Below are positions 16,466 through 26,079 of a stretch of 64,000 nt of DNA, piece by piece (position 1 is the first letter of the stretch; each line of letters opens with the position of its first letter). The stretch lies in NCBI RefSeq assembly GCF_009193255.1, contig NZ_WACG01000006.1, forward strand, positions 124,001 through 188,000, read 5' to 3'. The notes beneath the pieces were generated by a model. It worked only from the letters and a program-made list of their open reading frames with translations. It was not told the origin of the DNA and made no database searches. Source of the DNA: Arthrobacter koreensis. Its GTDB lineage: Bacteria; Actinomycetota; Actinomycetes; Actinomycetales; Micrococcaceae. A program made the position numbers and the translations under genes.

Positions 16466-17413
16466 ATGAAATACATCGCCAAACGGCTTCTTGCCTTGGC
16501 TGGCATCCTGCTGGCTTCGAGCTTCGCAGTCTTTGGCGGCCTGTACCTGGCACCAGGAAGCCCCGAACAGTTCCTGGTGCAGGGACGGACCGTCAGCGCC
16601 GAAGTGCTCGCGTCCATCCGTGAGCAGTACAACCTCGACGATCCGTTCCTCACACGGTACGTATCCTGGGTGGGCAATGCCCTCCAGGGGAACTTTGGGC
16701 AGTCGCTGGCCAACCGGCAGGAAGTTGCCGACCTGCTGGCCAACCGCCTCCCCACCACCCTGTGGCTCACCGGCCTGGCCGCAGTCCTGATCATCGTCCT
16801 GGGCGTAGGCCTGGGCACGGTGGCCGGGCTGCGGCCGGGCGCCCTGGACAACATCATCCTGTTCGCCTCCAACCTCGGCTTCGCGGTTCCCACCTTCTTC
16901 GCCGGCCTGCTCCTGATGAGCCTGTTCAGCGTGCAGCTGGGCTGGTTTCCGGTCTTCGGGTCCGGCAGCGGAGAAGGCATCGCGTCCCGGCTGACGCACC
17001 TCACGCTTCCCGCGCTGGCGCTGGCACTGCCGTCCATCGCCGTCGTCGCCCGGATCACCCGCACCGCGGTGCGCGAGGAACGCCAGTCCGAGCATGCCCA
17101 GACTGCTCGCTCCCGCGGCGTGCCCGAACGTGTGCTCATTCCCCGCCACGTCATCCGCAATGCCCTGCTGCCGGTCACCACCGTGTCCGGCGTGCACATC
17201 GCGGGCCTGCTGGCGGGCGCATTCGTTGTCGAGTCAGTGTTCACGCTGGACGGCATCGGGGCACTGCTGGTGACCTCCATCCAGCAGAAGGACTTCGCGG
17301 TGGTGCAGGCCGTGGCCCTGATCATGGTGGTGGCGTTCGGCGTCATCAACCTCCTGGTGGATCTGCTGTACGCCGTCATTGATCCCCGCGTCCGGGTGGG
17401 AGGAGCATCATGA
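16466..17413 (+). CDS. ABC transporter permease, DppB type
   Basis: 315 residues with six membrane helices. The BPD_transp_1 EAA loop is present as RTAVREERQSEHAQTARSRG at about residues 192-211. The N-terminal segment (FGGLYLAPGSPEQFLV, then EQYNLDDPFLTRYVSW) is the DppB/OppB hallmark. It begins nine bases after the binding-protein stop and overlaps the next permease by four bases. It forms the transmembrane channel together with the downstream DppC-like subunit. Confidence 0.92.
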   Translation: MKYIAKRLLALAGILLASSFAVFGGLYLAPGSPEQFLVQGRTVSAEVLASIREQYNLDDPFLTRYVSWVGNALQGNFGQSLANRQEVADLLANRLPTTLWLTGLAAVLIIVLGVGLGTVAGLRPGALDNIILFASNLGFAVPTFFAGLLLMSLFSVQLGWFPVFGSGSGEGIASRLTHLTLPALALALPSIAVVARITRTAVREERQSEHAQTARSRGVPERVLIPRHVIRNALLPVTTVSGVHIAGLLAGAFVVESVFTLDGIGALLVTSIQQKDFAVVQAVALIMVVAFGVINLLVDLLYAVIDPRVRVGGAS

Positions 17414-18273
17414 GCGCCCCGGCACTGAACCTCCGCAAGGAACGGCGGCGGCACTCCGGCGGCGTCTTCAGCGGTCCGCTGGCAAGGATTTGCCTGGGCT
17501 GGCTGGCATTCGTGCTGCTGCTCGCCGTCCTCGGCCCGCTCATCAGCCCGTTTGATGCCACCGAGGGAAATATCGTTGACCGATACCTCTCCCCCGGCGC
17601 AGAACATTGGCTCGGCACCGACCAGGCCGGACGGGACCTTTTCACCCGCCTCGCGGTGGGCGCCCGGTCCACCATCCTGGCGGCGCTGGCCGTGGCCGCA
17701 TTGACCGTCCTCATCGGCGGCACGCTGGCCCTGGTGGCCGTCTGGTTCGGCGGCCGCGTGGACGGTGCCATCACCCGGTTCCTGGACTTCCTCTTCGCCT
17801 TCCCCAACCTGCTGCTCGCTGTGCTGGCCGTGGCCGTCTTCGGGGCGGGGGTTGAAACCGCCGTCGTTGCCCTGGCCATCGGTTTCTCCCCCTATACCGC
17901 CCGCGTGATCCGCTCCGTTGCGCTGCGCGAGCGAAACCTGCCCTACGTGAAGTCCGCCGAGCTGCAGGGTATTTCCGGGCTGGTCATCACTTTCCGGCAC
18001 CTGCTGCCAAACGTGAAGCAGCAGATCCTCACCGGTGCCAGCATCAACTTCGGCTACGCCATGATCGACCTCGCGGCCCTGTCCTACCTGGGTTTCGGCG
18101 TCCAGCCGCCGGATGCCGACTGGGGCCTGATGATCTCCTCCGGCCAGGCTTCGCTGCTGGCCGGTTATCCGCAGGAAAGCATCTATGCCGGCGCCTGCAT
18201 TGTCCTGACCGTCGCCGCCCTGGGCTACCTGGGCGAGCAGCTCGGCGGCCGCCGCGCCGCAGGGAGGGCATGA
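17410..18273 (+). CDS. ABC transporter permease, DppC type
   Basis: 287 residues. A DppC-type N-terminus carries one helix (LARICLGWLAFVLLLAVLG), the extracellular HWLGTDQAGRDLFTRLAVGA motif (residues ~67-86) and the permease core with EAA loop VALRERNLPYVKSAELQG. It overlaps its neighbours by four bases on each side (ATGA), so translation is coupled through the operon. Confidence 0.92.
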   Translation: MSAPALNLRKERRRHSGGVFSGPLARICLGWLAFVLLLAVLGPLISPFDATEGNIVDRYLSPGAEHWLGTDQAGRDLFTRLAVGARSTILAALAVAALTVLIGGTLALVAVWFGGRVDGAITRFLDFLFAFPNLLLAVLAVAVFGAGVETAVVALAIGFSPYTARVIRSVALRERNLPYVKSAELQGISGLVITFRHLLPNVKQQILTGASINFGYAMIDLAALSYLGFGVQPPDADWGLMISSGQASLLAGYPQESIYAGACIVLTVAALGYLGEQLGGRRAAGRA

Positions 18274-19091
18274 TGCTCACACTCGAAAAAGTTGGCCTCG
18301 CCATCGGATCCGGCCCGGACACCAGGACCCTGCTGGAGGACATCAGCCTGCAGGTCGGTCCCGGGGAATCCCTGGGGCTGGTGGGCGAATCCGGGTCCGG
18401 CAAGTCCATGACCCTGCGCAGCATCCTGCGCACACTCCCCGACGGCAGCGCCTCCAGCGGCACCGTCCGCTACCGGGACAAGGACATCACCACGCTTTCC
18501 CGCGAGGAACTGCGCCGCTTCCGGGCGGCCGAAGTATCGATGATTTCGCAGAACCCCCTGGCCGCATTGAACCCGGTGCTGCGGGTGGAGCGTTTCCTGA
18601 TCGAAGGAATCCAGGCCGCGAAACCGCGGACTTCCGCTGCCGAAGCGCGGAAAACCGCGCTCGCGCTGCTCGCCGACGTCGGCATCCATGACCCCGAGCG
18701 CTGCCTGCGTTCCTATCCGCACCAGCTCTCCGGCGGCATGCTCCAGCGTGTGGTCATTGCCGGATCCGTGGCGCGGGGCAGCTCGCTGCTGCTCGCGGAT
18801 GAACCGACGACGGCGCTGGATGTCACCACCCAGTCCGACGTCGTCGCAATCCTCAACGAGGCGCGGACCGACGCCGGAATGGCGATGATCTTCGTGACCC
18901 ATGACCTCGACCTCGCTGCAGCCGCCTGCCAGCGGATCGCTGTGATGCAGAAAGGACGCATCGTGGAAGCCGGCCCGGCCCAGTCCGTGCTGGGATCCCC
19001 GCAGCATGAGTACACACAGATGCTGGTCGCTTCCAAGCCCAGCCTCACCCGGCGCGCCTCCGCGCCCGTTCCTTCGGAGGACGGCAAATGA
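18270..19091 (+). CDS. ABC transporter ATP-binding protein, DppD type
   Basis: 273 residues. Walker A GESGSGKS is at about residues 39-46, the Q-loop in ISQNPLAALNP, the signature LSGGMLQRV near 152, and Walker B LLLADEPTTALDV. The signature carries GGML in place of GGQK/R, a tolerated variation. ATG 18270 overlaps the permease stop; a second ATG at 18273 is equally possible. It drives import with the DppF-like subunit. Confidence 0.92.
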   Translation: MMLTLEKVGLAIGSGPDTRTLLEDISLQVGPGESLGLVGESGSGKSMTLRSILRTLPDGSASSGTVRYRDKDITTLSREELRRFRAAEVSMISQNPLAALNPVLRVERFLIEGIQAAKPRTSAAEARKTALALLADVGIHDPERCLRSYPHQLSGGMLQRVVIAGSVARGSSLLLADEPTTALDVTTQSDVVAILNEARTDAGMAMIFVTHDLDLAAAACQRIAVMQKGRIVEAGPAQSVLGSPQHEYTQMLVASKPSLTRRASAPVPSEDGK

Positions 19092-19909
19092 GCACCATGG
19101 TTTTGGCAGACAACCTAAACCGGACTTTCACCTCGGGTTCCGGACGCTCGAAGCGTTCCGTCCACGCCGTGAAGGACGTCAGTTTCCGGATTGAGCGGGG
19201 CACCTGCCTGGCCGTGGTGGGAGAATCCGGGTCCGGAAAGACCACCGTGGCCCGCATGCTCGTGGGCCTGGAGTCCGCAGACTCAGGCACCATCACGGTG
19301 GACGGCCGGCAGGTCACCGCAGGCTCGTCCCGGCGGATCCGGCGGCAGCGGTCCAAGGACATCCAGATGGTATTCCAGGACCCGCAGGGCAGCCTCAACC
19401 GGCGGCTGCCCGTCTCCACGGCCGTCACCGAAATCCTGCAGGCGCACGGCACACTCGACGCCGCGGCCCGCCGGGAGCGCTGCCTGGCGCTGTTCGCCGA
19501 AGTGGGGCTGGAAGCCGGGCACGCGTCGTCGTACCCTGACCAGCTCTCCGGCGGGCAGAAGCAGCGTGTCGCAATTGCGCGCGCACTGGCAGCAGAACCG
19601 TCCGTCATCGTCCTGGACGAGGCAGTCTCCGCCCTGGACGTCACCGTCCAGGCGCAGATCCTCGCCCTGCTGGAACGGCTGCGCCTTGAGAGGCAACTGA
19701 CCTACCTCTTTATTACCCATGACCTGGCCGTGGCCCGGCAGGTGGCAGACACGGTGATGGTGATGCAGCTGGGTTCCGTCGTTGAATACGGAACCGCAGG
19801 CGAGGTGCTCGACGCGCCGAAGCACCCCTATACCCGCCAGCTGATGGAGAGCGCGCCCCGTCCCGGGTGGGTGCCGCGCCGCCGCGACACAACCGGAGCT
19901 GTCTCATGA
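19088..19909 (+). CDS. ABC transporter ATP-binding protein, DppF type
   Basis: 273 residues. Walker A GESGSGKT is at about residues 43-50, the Q-loop in MVFQDPQGSLNRR, the signature LSGGQKQRV, and Walker B VIVLDEAVSALDV. In that Walker B context, EAVSALD replaces the more usual EPTSALD. It overlaps the previous gene by four bases (ATGA) and the following C45 gene by four bases. Confidence 0.92.
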   Translation: MSTMVLADNLNRTFTSGSGRSKRSVHAVKDVSFRIERGTCLAVVGESGSGKTTVARMLVGLESADSGTITVDGRQVTAGSSRRIRRQRSKDIQMVFQDPQGSLNRRLPVSTAVTEILQAHGTLDAAARRERCLALFAEVGLEAGHASSYPDQLSGGQKQRVAIARALAAEPSVIVLDEAVSALDVTVQAQILALLERLRLERQLTYLFITHDLAVARQVADTVMVMQLGSVVEYGTAGEVLDAPKHPYTRQLMESAPRPGWVPRRRDTTGAVS

Positions 19910-20991
19910 GCGGATTTCCGCACCCGTCCCCTGCCGTCATCACCATTGCCGCAGACAGCGCCCGTGAACGCGGCGTCCAGCGGGGGCAGGCCGCGCGGGA
20001 CGCGCTGTCCTCCGCATGGCAGGTGTATGCGGATCTCTTTGCTGCCGGCGGCATCGGTGCCGAGCGCGTTGAGCACGAAGCTCTCGCGTCACTGGCTGCG
20101 GTCCGACAGTGGATTCCTGACCTGGCCGCCGAGATTGACGGGACCGCCGCCGGTGCCGGGCTTCCGGTCTGGCAGACGGCGGCCCTGAACGCCCGCACCG
20201 AAATCCTCTCGCTCGCCAAGGGGCGCCTGCCCGGGGAATGCTCTACCGTCATCAGCACCATCCCCGGGCGTGTCTTCTCCGCCCAGACCTGGGACTGGCA
20301 TGAGGAACTTGCAGCAGCCTGGCACCTGCAGTCGGTGGCCCATCCGGGCGGCCGGTTCGTCGGGATGACCGAATACGGGATCCTGGGAAAGATCGGCGTC
20401 AACAGTTTCGGGGTGGGAGTTCACCTCAACGTCCTGGGACACCGCGAGGACACTCCGGGAGCGGTTCCCGTCCACGTCGCCGCAGCCGCCGTGCTGTATT
20501 CCGCCCGGACCCTGGACGAAGCCGTTGATCTGCTCACCTCGGCTCCGGTTACAACTTCCAGCTGCATTTCGGTGGTGACGCAGCAGGGGGCGCGGATGGT
20601 GGAACTCAGCCCTGCCGGCGCGCAGGTGGTCGGCGGTTCCGGGAACTACCTGCTGCACACCAACCACTTCCTGTCCTCGGTGCCAGCTGCCGGTGAGAGG
20701 ACAGAGCTTTACCAGCCGGACTCGGACCAGCGGATGGACCTGCTCCGGCGGCGGAGCGGCGGGCATTTCGATCCTGTGACCACGGCCGATCTGGTGCCGT
20801 ATCTCTGCTCGAACCCGGGAGACGGCGCGGACCTGTGCTGTGTTCCGGCAGCCGGTGCCCGGTTCGGGGATCGCTGGCGCACGCTGGCCACAGCACTGAT
20901 TGAGCCTGAAGCGGCGCAGCTGCGGGTTTCTCCGGGGGCACCCACGGAGGCGGGGCCGGGCACCTGGCGGGTCCTTTCGGCGTTTGCCTGA
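19906..20991 (+). CDS. C45-family peptidase / penicillin acyltransferase-like amidohydrolase
   Basis: 361 residues of the AAT/C45 N-terminal-nucleophile group. The presumed catalytic cysteine is C112 in LPGECSTVIS; in studied family members autocleavage just before this Cys frees it as the nucleophile. Supporting blocks are RGVQRGQAARDAL, AQTWDWHEELA and TEYGILGKIGVNSFGVGVHLN. It has no signal peptide, so it acts in the cytoplasm. Last gene of the ABC operon, overlapping the ATPase gene by ATGA, so it most likely cleaves an amide bond in the imported solute (inference). beta-Lactam or N-acyl amino acid substrates are both possible. Confidence 0.85.
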   Translation: MSGFPHPSPAVITIAADSARERGVQRGQAARDALSSAWQVYADLFAAGGIGAERVEHEALASLAAVRQWIPDLAAEIDGTAAGAGLPVWQTAALNARTEILSLAKGRLPGECSTVISTIPGRVFSAQTWDWHEELAAAWHLQSVAHPGGRFVGMTEYGILGKIGVNSFGVGVHLNVLGHREDTPGAVPVHVAAAAVLYSARTLDEAVDLLTSAPVTTSSCISVVTQQGARMVELSPAGAQVVGGSGNYLLHTNHFLSSVPAAGERTELYQPDSDQRMDLLRRRSGGHFDPVTTADLVPYLCSNPGDGADLCCVPAAGARFGDRWRTLATALIEPEAAQLRVSPGAPTEAGPGTWRVLSAFA

Positions 20992-21049
20992 CCCTGCCGC
21001 CGCGCCGCGGATTTAGCCGGGAGCCGAACGCTGCGGCGGGGACCACGGA

Positions 21050-21072
21050 ATGTCAGTGGGGTGGTGAACAAT
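21050..21072 (+). promoter_or_regulatory. RecA-independent (PafBC-type) DNA-damage promoter of lhr
   Basis: ATGTCAGTG (21050-21058), exactly eight bases, then AACAAT (21067-21072), compared with the actinobacterial RecA-NDp pattern TTGTCRGTG-N8-TAnnnT: 8 of 9 in the first block, and A and T positions kept in the second. Six bases separate the -10 from ATG 21079, so the transcript is probably leaderless. Confidence 0.6.
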
Positions 21073-21078
21073 GGGTGC

Positions 21079-24000
21079 ATGACGTCGGCAGGCACGGTGC
21101 TCCAGAAGTTCACCCCCGCCACCCGGGACTGGTTCACGGGTGCCTTCACCGAGCCGACTGCCGCGCAGACCGGCGCCTGGGACGCCATCTCGGAGGGATC
21201 GAATGCGCTGGTCATCGCGCCCACCGGATCCGGCAAGACGCTGGCGGCGTTCCTGTGGTCCCTGGACAGGTTTATCGCCGACGCCGCTGCGCCGGGTTCA
21301 GCGGGCGGCTCGTCCCAGGCTGCGCTCTCTGTATCTGGCGGCGCTGCTGCCAGCGAGGCCGGGGCCGGTTCCGGTGCGGTGGCCGGCGGCGCGGTGGCCG
21401 GTTCCGGTGCGGTGGCCGGTTCCGGAGCGGCAGCCAAGCGCGGGCGGGCGTCCGCATCGTCGTCCGCTAAGGTACCCAAGCGGAAGACCAAGGTCCTCTA
21501 CATTTCCCCGCTGAAGGCACTGGGCGTGGATGTCGAGCGGAACCTCCGGGCTCCTCTGATCGGCATTACGCAAACGGCGAAGCGGCTTGGCCTTCCGGCA
21601 CCGGCCATCACCGTGGGCGTCCGCTCGGGAGACACACCGCAGAACGAACGCCGCGCCCTCCTGACCCGGCCGCCGGACATCCTGATCACCACGCCGGAGT
21701 CCCTGTTCCTGATGCTCACCTCCCAGGCGCGGGAGACGCTGTCAGAAGTGGACACCGTCATTGTGGACGAGGTCCACGCCGTGGCCGGCACCAAGCGCGG
21801 CGCCCACCTGGCCGTTTCACTCGCCCGGCTGGATGCCATGCTGGACAAGCCGGTGCAGCGCATCGGACTCTCCGCCACCGTTGAGCCGCAGGAAACCGTA
21901 GCCCGGTTCCTGGGTGGCAACGCTCCGGTGCGGATTGTCTCGCCCAAGTCCCGGAAGAACTGGAACCTGACCGTCACCGTTCCGGTGGAGGACATGACGG
22001 ACCTCGGCCAGGCACCCGCCGAGGACACTGTGGAGGGCGGGTTCGCTCCGCAGGCCAGTATCTGGCCCCATGTGGAGGAGAAGATTGCGGACCTCATCGA
22101 GTCCAACCGTTCTACCATCGTCTTCGCCAACTCCCGCCGTCTGGCCGAACGGCTCACCGCTCGCCTGAACGAAATCCATGCCTACCGGCTCGAAGCGGCG
22201 CAGGCAGCCGAGACCGCCACCGGCACCGACGGTCTGCCCGCAGTTCCCCCGACGGTGCCCGCGGGCCGTGCCCCGGCGCAGCTGATGGCCCAGGCCGGGG
22301 TCTCCATCCGCGCCCGCCAGGAGGACACCGCCGTCGACGACGACGCGCCCGTTCTGGCCCGCGCCCACCACGGTTCAGTGTCCAAGGACCAGCGGGCCAT
22401 GATCGAGGATGACCTGAAGTCCGGCCGGCTGCGCTGCGTGGTGGCCACGAGCTCGCTGGAACTGGGCATTGACATGGGTGCCGTGGACCTCGTGGTCCAG
22501 GTTGAGTCGCCCCCGTCGGTGGCCAGCGGCCTGCAGCGCGTGGGCCGTGCGGGCCATCAGGTCGGGGAAATCTCCCAGGGGGTTATGTTCCCCAAGCACC
22601 GCGGGGACCTGCTGAACTCCGCGGTCACGGTGGAACGGATGCTTGCCGGTCAAATCGAACCGCTGTTCATTCCCGCGAACCCGCTGGACATCCTGGCCCA
22701 GCAGACCGTCGCTGCCTGCGCTTTGGGAAGCATCGATGTGGAGGAATGGTTCGACGTCGTGCGCAGTTCCGCGCCCTTCGCCGGGCTGCCGCGTTCAGCT
22801 TTCGATGCCACCCTGGACCTGCTTTCCGGCCGCTACCCGTCCGACGAGTTTGCGGAACTGCGGCCGCGCATCATCTGGGACCGCAACGAGAACACGATCA
22901 CCGGACGCCCGGGGGCCCAGCGTCTGGCGGTGACGTCCGGCGGCACCATCCCGGACCGCGGGCTGTTCGGGGTGTATCTCGTCGGCGATTCTGAGGGCAA
23001 GAACAGCCGCCGCGTCGGCGAGCTCGACGAAGAAATGGTCTACGAATCCCGGGTTGGGGACATCTTCGCCCTGGGTGCCACCAGCTGGCGGATCGAGGAC
23101 ATCACCCACGACCGAGTGCTGGTCTCCCCCGCGTTCGGGCAACCGGGCAAGCTGCCGTTTTGGCGCGGCGATTCCCAGGGTCGGCCGGTTGAACTGGGCC
23201 GCGCACTGGGCAAGTTCGTCCGGGAGATGGCCGGCACGGGAGACGCGGAAGCGCGGGAGCGGCTCGACGCCGTAGGGCTGGATGAGTGGGCGTCCGGAAA
23301 CCTGATGGCGTACCTGCGCGAGCAGCAGCAGGCCACCGAGGTAGTGCCGAGCGACAAGACCCTGGTGATCGAGCGTTTCCATGACGAGCTGGGCGACTGG
23401 CGTGTAGTCCTCCACAGCCCGTTCGGCATGCCGGTCCACGCTCCCTGGGCCTTGGCGGTCGGCGCCCGGCTGCAGCAGCGGTACGGTTTGGACGGTTCCG
23501 CGATGGCCTCCGACGACGGCATAGTGCTGCGGGTGCCGCTGATGGAGGATGAGCCGCCGGGAGCCGAGCTGTTCCTGTTCGAACCTGATGAGCTGGAAGC
23601 GATCGTCACCGGCGAGGTGGGCGGTTCGGCGCTGTTCGCGTCGCGTTTCCGTGAGTGTGCCGCCCGGGCGCTGCTGCTGCCGCGGCAGAATCCGGCCAAG
23701 CGGACTCCATTGTGGCAGCAGCGGCAGCGCTCTGCCCAGCTCCTGGACGTGGCCCGTAAGTTCCCCACGTTCCCTATCGTGCTGGAAACCGTGCGCGAGT
23801 GCCTGCAGGATGTCTATGACCTTCCGGCGTTGAAGGACATCGCCGGCGCCGTCGAACGCCGTGAAATCCGGTTGGTGGAAACTACTACCCAGCAGCCGTC
23901 GCCGTTCGCCCGGTCCCTGCTTTTCGGCTACGTCGGTGCGTTCCTGTACGAGGGCGATTCCCCGCTGGCCGAACGCCGTGCGGCCGCACTGTCCCTGGAT

Positions 24001-26079
24001 CCCACGCTCCTGAACGAGCTGCTGGGCCGGGCCGAGCTGCGCGAACTCCTGGACGCGCGGATTATCGCGCAGACCGAGGCTGAGCTGCAGCGCCTCGCGC
24101 CGGACCGGCGTGCCCGCGGACTGGAGGGCGTCGCTGACCTGCTGCGCCTGCTCGGACCGCTGACGGCAGCGGAGGTTGCCGCCCGGCTGGAGCCGGCCGC
24201 GCCCGGTTCTTCGGATTCCCCTGTTCCGGAAAACGCTCCAGACGCCCATGCCACCGAAGCGGAGGCGGAGCAGTTGCTGCGCGAACTGGTCCGCTCCAAC
24301 CGTGCCCTTCAAGCAGGAATCGCCGGCGCTCAGCGCTATGCCGCGATCGAGGACGCTGCCCGGCTGCGGGATGCCTTGGGCGTTCCGCTGCCAATGGGTG
24401 TTCCGCTGGCCTTTATTGAACCGGTTCCGGATCCGCTGGGTGACCTGGTGGGGCGGTATGCCCGCACCCACGGTCCGTTCACGGCAGCTGAGGCTGCCGC
24501 CAGGCTGGGACTCGGCGTCGCCGTCGTCACCACTACGCTGCAGCGTCTGGCAGGCGAGGGCCGGGTTGCCGAAGGCGAGTTCCGGCCCACGGAGGCGCAG
24601 GTACTGGACGCGGTCTCGGGCGTGGACCAGACCCCGCCGGCCGTCATCACGATGCCCGGCGTTCCGGCCGGTTCGGAGTGGTGTGACGCTGAGGTGCTGC
24701 GCCGCCTGCGGCGCCGGTCCCTGGCGGCGCTGCGCTCCGACGTCGAGCCCGTGGACCCGCCCACCTACGGCCGGTTCCTGCCTGCGTGGCAGAACGTGGG
24801 GTCCTCGCTGCGGGGGCTCGACGGCGTCGCAACCGTGATCGACCAGCTCTCCGGAGTGCCAATTCCGGCGTCTGCGTGGGAGCCCCTCATCCTCGGATCC
24901 CGGGTGCGCGATTATGCTCCGGCGATGCTCGATGAGCTGACCGCCACCGGCGAGGTGATCTGGTCCGGCACAGGATCGCTGCCCGGCAATGACGGCTGGA
25001 TCTCACTGCATCTCGCGGAGAACGCCGCGCTGACCCTGAATCCTGACCCCGACTTTGCGCCCTCCGAGCTGCAGTCCCGGCTGCTGGACCTGCTCTCCGG
25101 TTCCGGAGCGTACTTCTTCCGGCAGCTTTCCGAGGCGGTGAACAGTGCACCGCTGCAGGACGGCGGCTCGCTGCTGCCGGATTCGGAGATCGTCACTGCC
25201 CTGTGGGAGCTGGTCTGGGCCGGGAGGATCTCCAACGACACGTTCACGCCCGTCCGGTCCCTGCTCTCCGGCGGGAAGACCGCGCACAAACAGCGCGCTT
25301 CGACTCCGCGGGCGCGCACGGCACGGCTTGGACGGATGGGCCGGGGTTCTCTGAGCAGTTCCTCGCTGCGGCTGGCCGGTGCTGCCGGGGATGCTCCGGC
25401 GCGTGGTCCGCAGCCGCTGGTTGCCGGCCGCTGGAGCCTGCTGCCGGCGGTGGAAACGGATACCACCGTCCATGCCCATGCAACGGCCGAGCTGCTGATG
25501 GACCGGTACGGAGTCGTGACCCGCGGCTCGGTGGCCAGCGAGGGTGTTCCCGGCGGGTTCGGGCTGCTGTACAAGGTGCTGGCCCGGCTCGAGGAAATGG
25601 GACGCTGCCGGCGCGGCTACTTCATCGAGCAGCTCGGTGCGGCCCAGTTTGCTGTCCCTGCGACTGTTGACCGGCTGCGGTCCTTCTCCCGGGAGAACCA
25701 GCTGGCGGTTCCCGCTCCCGAGGCCGTGGCGCTGGCCGCCACGGATCCCGCGAATCCGTACGGTGCGGCCTTGCCCTGGCCGGCCTCCGACGGCGGCCAC
25801 CGCCCGGGACGGAAGGCGGGGGCTCTGGTGGTGATGGTCGACGGCGAGCTGACGCTGTACGTCGAGCGCGGCGGCAAGACCCTGCTGACCTACACCGACG
25901 ATCCGGAGATTCTGCTGCTTGCCGGTGCGGCCCTGGTGGGGATTATCCGCCGCGGTGCGGCCGAGAAGATGGCGGTGGAGAAGGCCAACGGTGTGGATGT
26001 ACTGGACACTCCGGTGGCCACGGCCCTGCTGGCTGCTGGGTTCTATTCGACACCGAAGGGACTTCGCTACCGTGTCTGA
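21079..26079 (+). CDS. lhr: ATP-dependent helicase Lhr (large form)
   Basis: 1666 residues, the long actinobacterial Lhr. Walker A APTGSGKT has K53; the DEVH box is in VDEVHAVAGTKRGAHL near 230; motif III-like LSATVEPQ; motifs V-VI are in ATSSLELGIDMGAVDLV and GLQRVGRAGHQVG near 480-495. The Lhr-specific winged helix and large C-terminal region follow. It is a 3'-5' RNA:DNA-unwinding helicase in DNA repair. Between motifs I and Ia a low-complexity Gly/Ala/Ser stretch (about residues 73-140, repeated AVAGSG) is inserted. Start ATG 21079 fits a leaderless transcript; GTG 21061 lies inside the proposed promoter. It is followed by nei, as in mycobacteria. Confidence 0.95.
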   Translation: MTSAGTVLQKFTPATRDWFTGAFTEPTAAQTGAWDAISEGSNALVIAPTGSGKTLAAFLWSLDRFIADAAAPGSAGGSSQAALSVSGGAAASEAGAGSGAVAGGAVAGSGAVAGSGAAAKRGRASASSSAKVPKRKTKVLYISPLKALGVDVERNLRAPLIGITQTAKRLGLPAPAITVGVRSGDTPQNERRALLTRPPDILITTPESLFLMLTSQARETLSEVDTVIVDEVHAVAGTKRGAHLAVSLARLDAMLDKPVQRIGLSATVEPQETVARFLGGNAPVRIVSPKSRKNWNLTVTVPVEDMTDLGQAPAEDTVEGGFAPQASIWPHVEEKIADLIESNRSTIVFANSRRLAERLTARLNEIHAYRLEAAQAAETATGTDGLPAVPPTVPAGRAPAQLMAQAGVSIRARQEDTAVDDDAPVLARAHHGSVSKDQRAMIEDDLKSGRLRCVVATSSLELGIDMGAVDLVVQVESPPSVASGLQRVGRAGHQVGEISQGVMFPKHRGDLLNSAVTVERMLAGQIEPLFIPANPLDILAQQTVAACALGSIDVEEWFDVVRSSAPFAGLPRSAFDATLDLLSGRYPSDEFAELRPRIIWDRNENTITGRPGAQRLAVTSGGTIPDRGLFGVYLVGDSEGKNSRRVGELDEEMVYESRVGDIFALGATSWRIEDITHDRVLVSPAFGQPGKLPFWRGDSQGRPVELGRALGKFVREMAGTGDAEARERLDAVGLDEWASGNLMAYLREQQQATEVVPSDKTLVIERFHDELGDWRVVLHSPFGMPVHAPWALAVGARLQQRYGLDGSAMASDDGIVLRVPLMEDEPPGAELFLFEPDELEAIVTGEVGGSALFASRFRECAARALLLPRQNPAKRTPLWQQRQRSAQLLDVARKFPTFPIVLETVRECLQDVYDLPALKDIAGAVERREIRLVETTTQQPSPFARSLLFGYVGAFLYEGDSPLAERRAAALSLDPTLLNELLGRAELRELLDARIIAQTEAELQRLAPDRRARGLEGVADLLRLLGPLTAAEVAARLEPAAPGSSDSPVPENAPDAHATEAEAEQLLRELVRSNRALQAGIAGAQRYAAIEDAARLRDALGVPLPMGVPLAFIEPVPDPLGDLVGRYARTHGPFTAAEAAARLGLGVAVVTTTLQRLAGEGRVAEGEFRPTEAQVLDAVSGVDQTPPAVITMPGVPAGSEWCDAEVLRRLRRRSLAALRSDVEPVDPPTYGRFLPAWQNVGSSLRGLDGVATVIDQLSGVPIPASAWEPLILGSRVRDYAPAMLDELTATGEVIWSGTGSLPGNDGWISLHLAENAALTLNPDPDFAPSELQSRLLDLLSGSGAYFFRQLSEAVNSAPLQDGGSLLPDSEIVTALWELVWAGRISNDTFTPVRSLLSGGKTAHKQRASTPRARTARLGRMGRGSLSSSSLRLAGAAGDAPARGPQPLVAGRWSLLPAVETDTTVHAHATAELLMDRYGVVTRGSVASEGVPGGFGLLYKVLARLEEMGRCRRGYFIEQLGAAQFAVPATVDRLRSFSRENQLAVPAPEAVALAATDPANPYGAALPWPASDGGHRPGRKAGALVVMVDGELTLYVERGGKTLLTYTDDPEILLLAGAALVGIIRRGAAEKMAVEKANGVDVLDTPVATALLAAGFYSTPKGLRYRV

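Noticed and set aside
14843-17197. 784-codon open frame on the minus strand
   Set aside because: It is antisense to the ABC operon, has no ribosome binding site or family pattern, and follows from G/C-biased third positions of the real genes.
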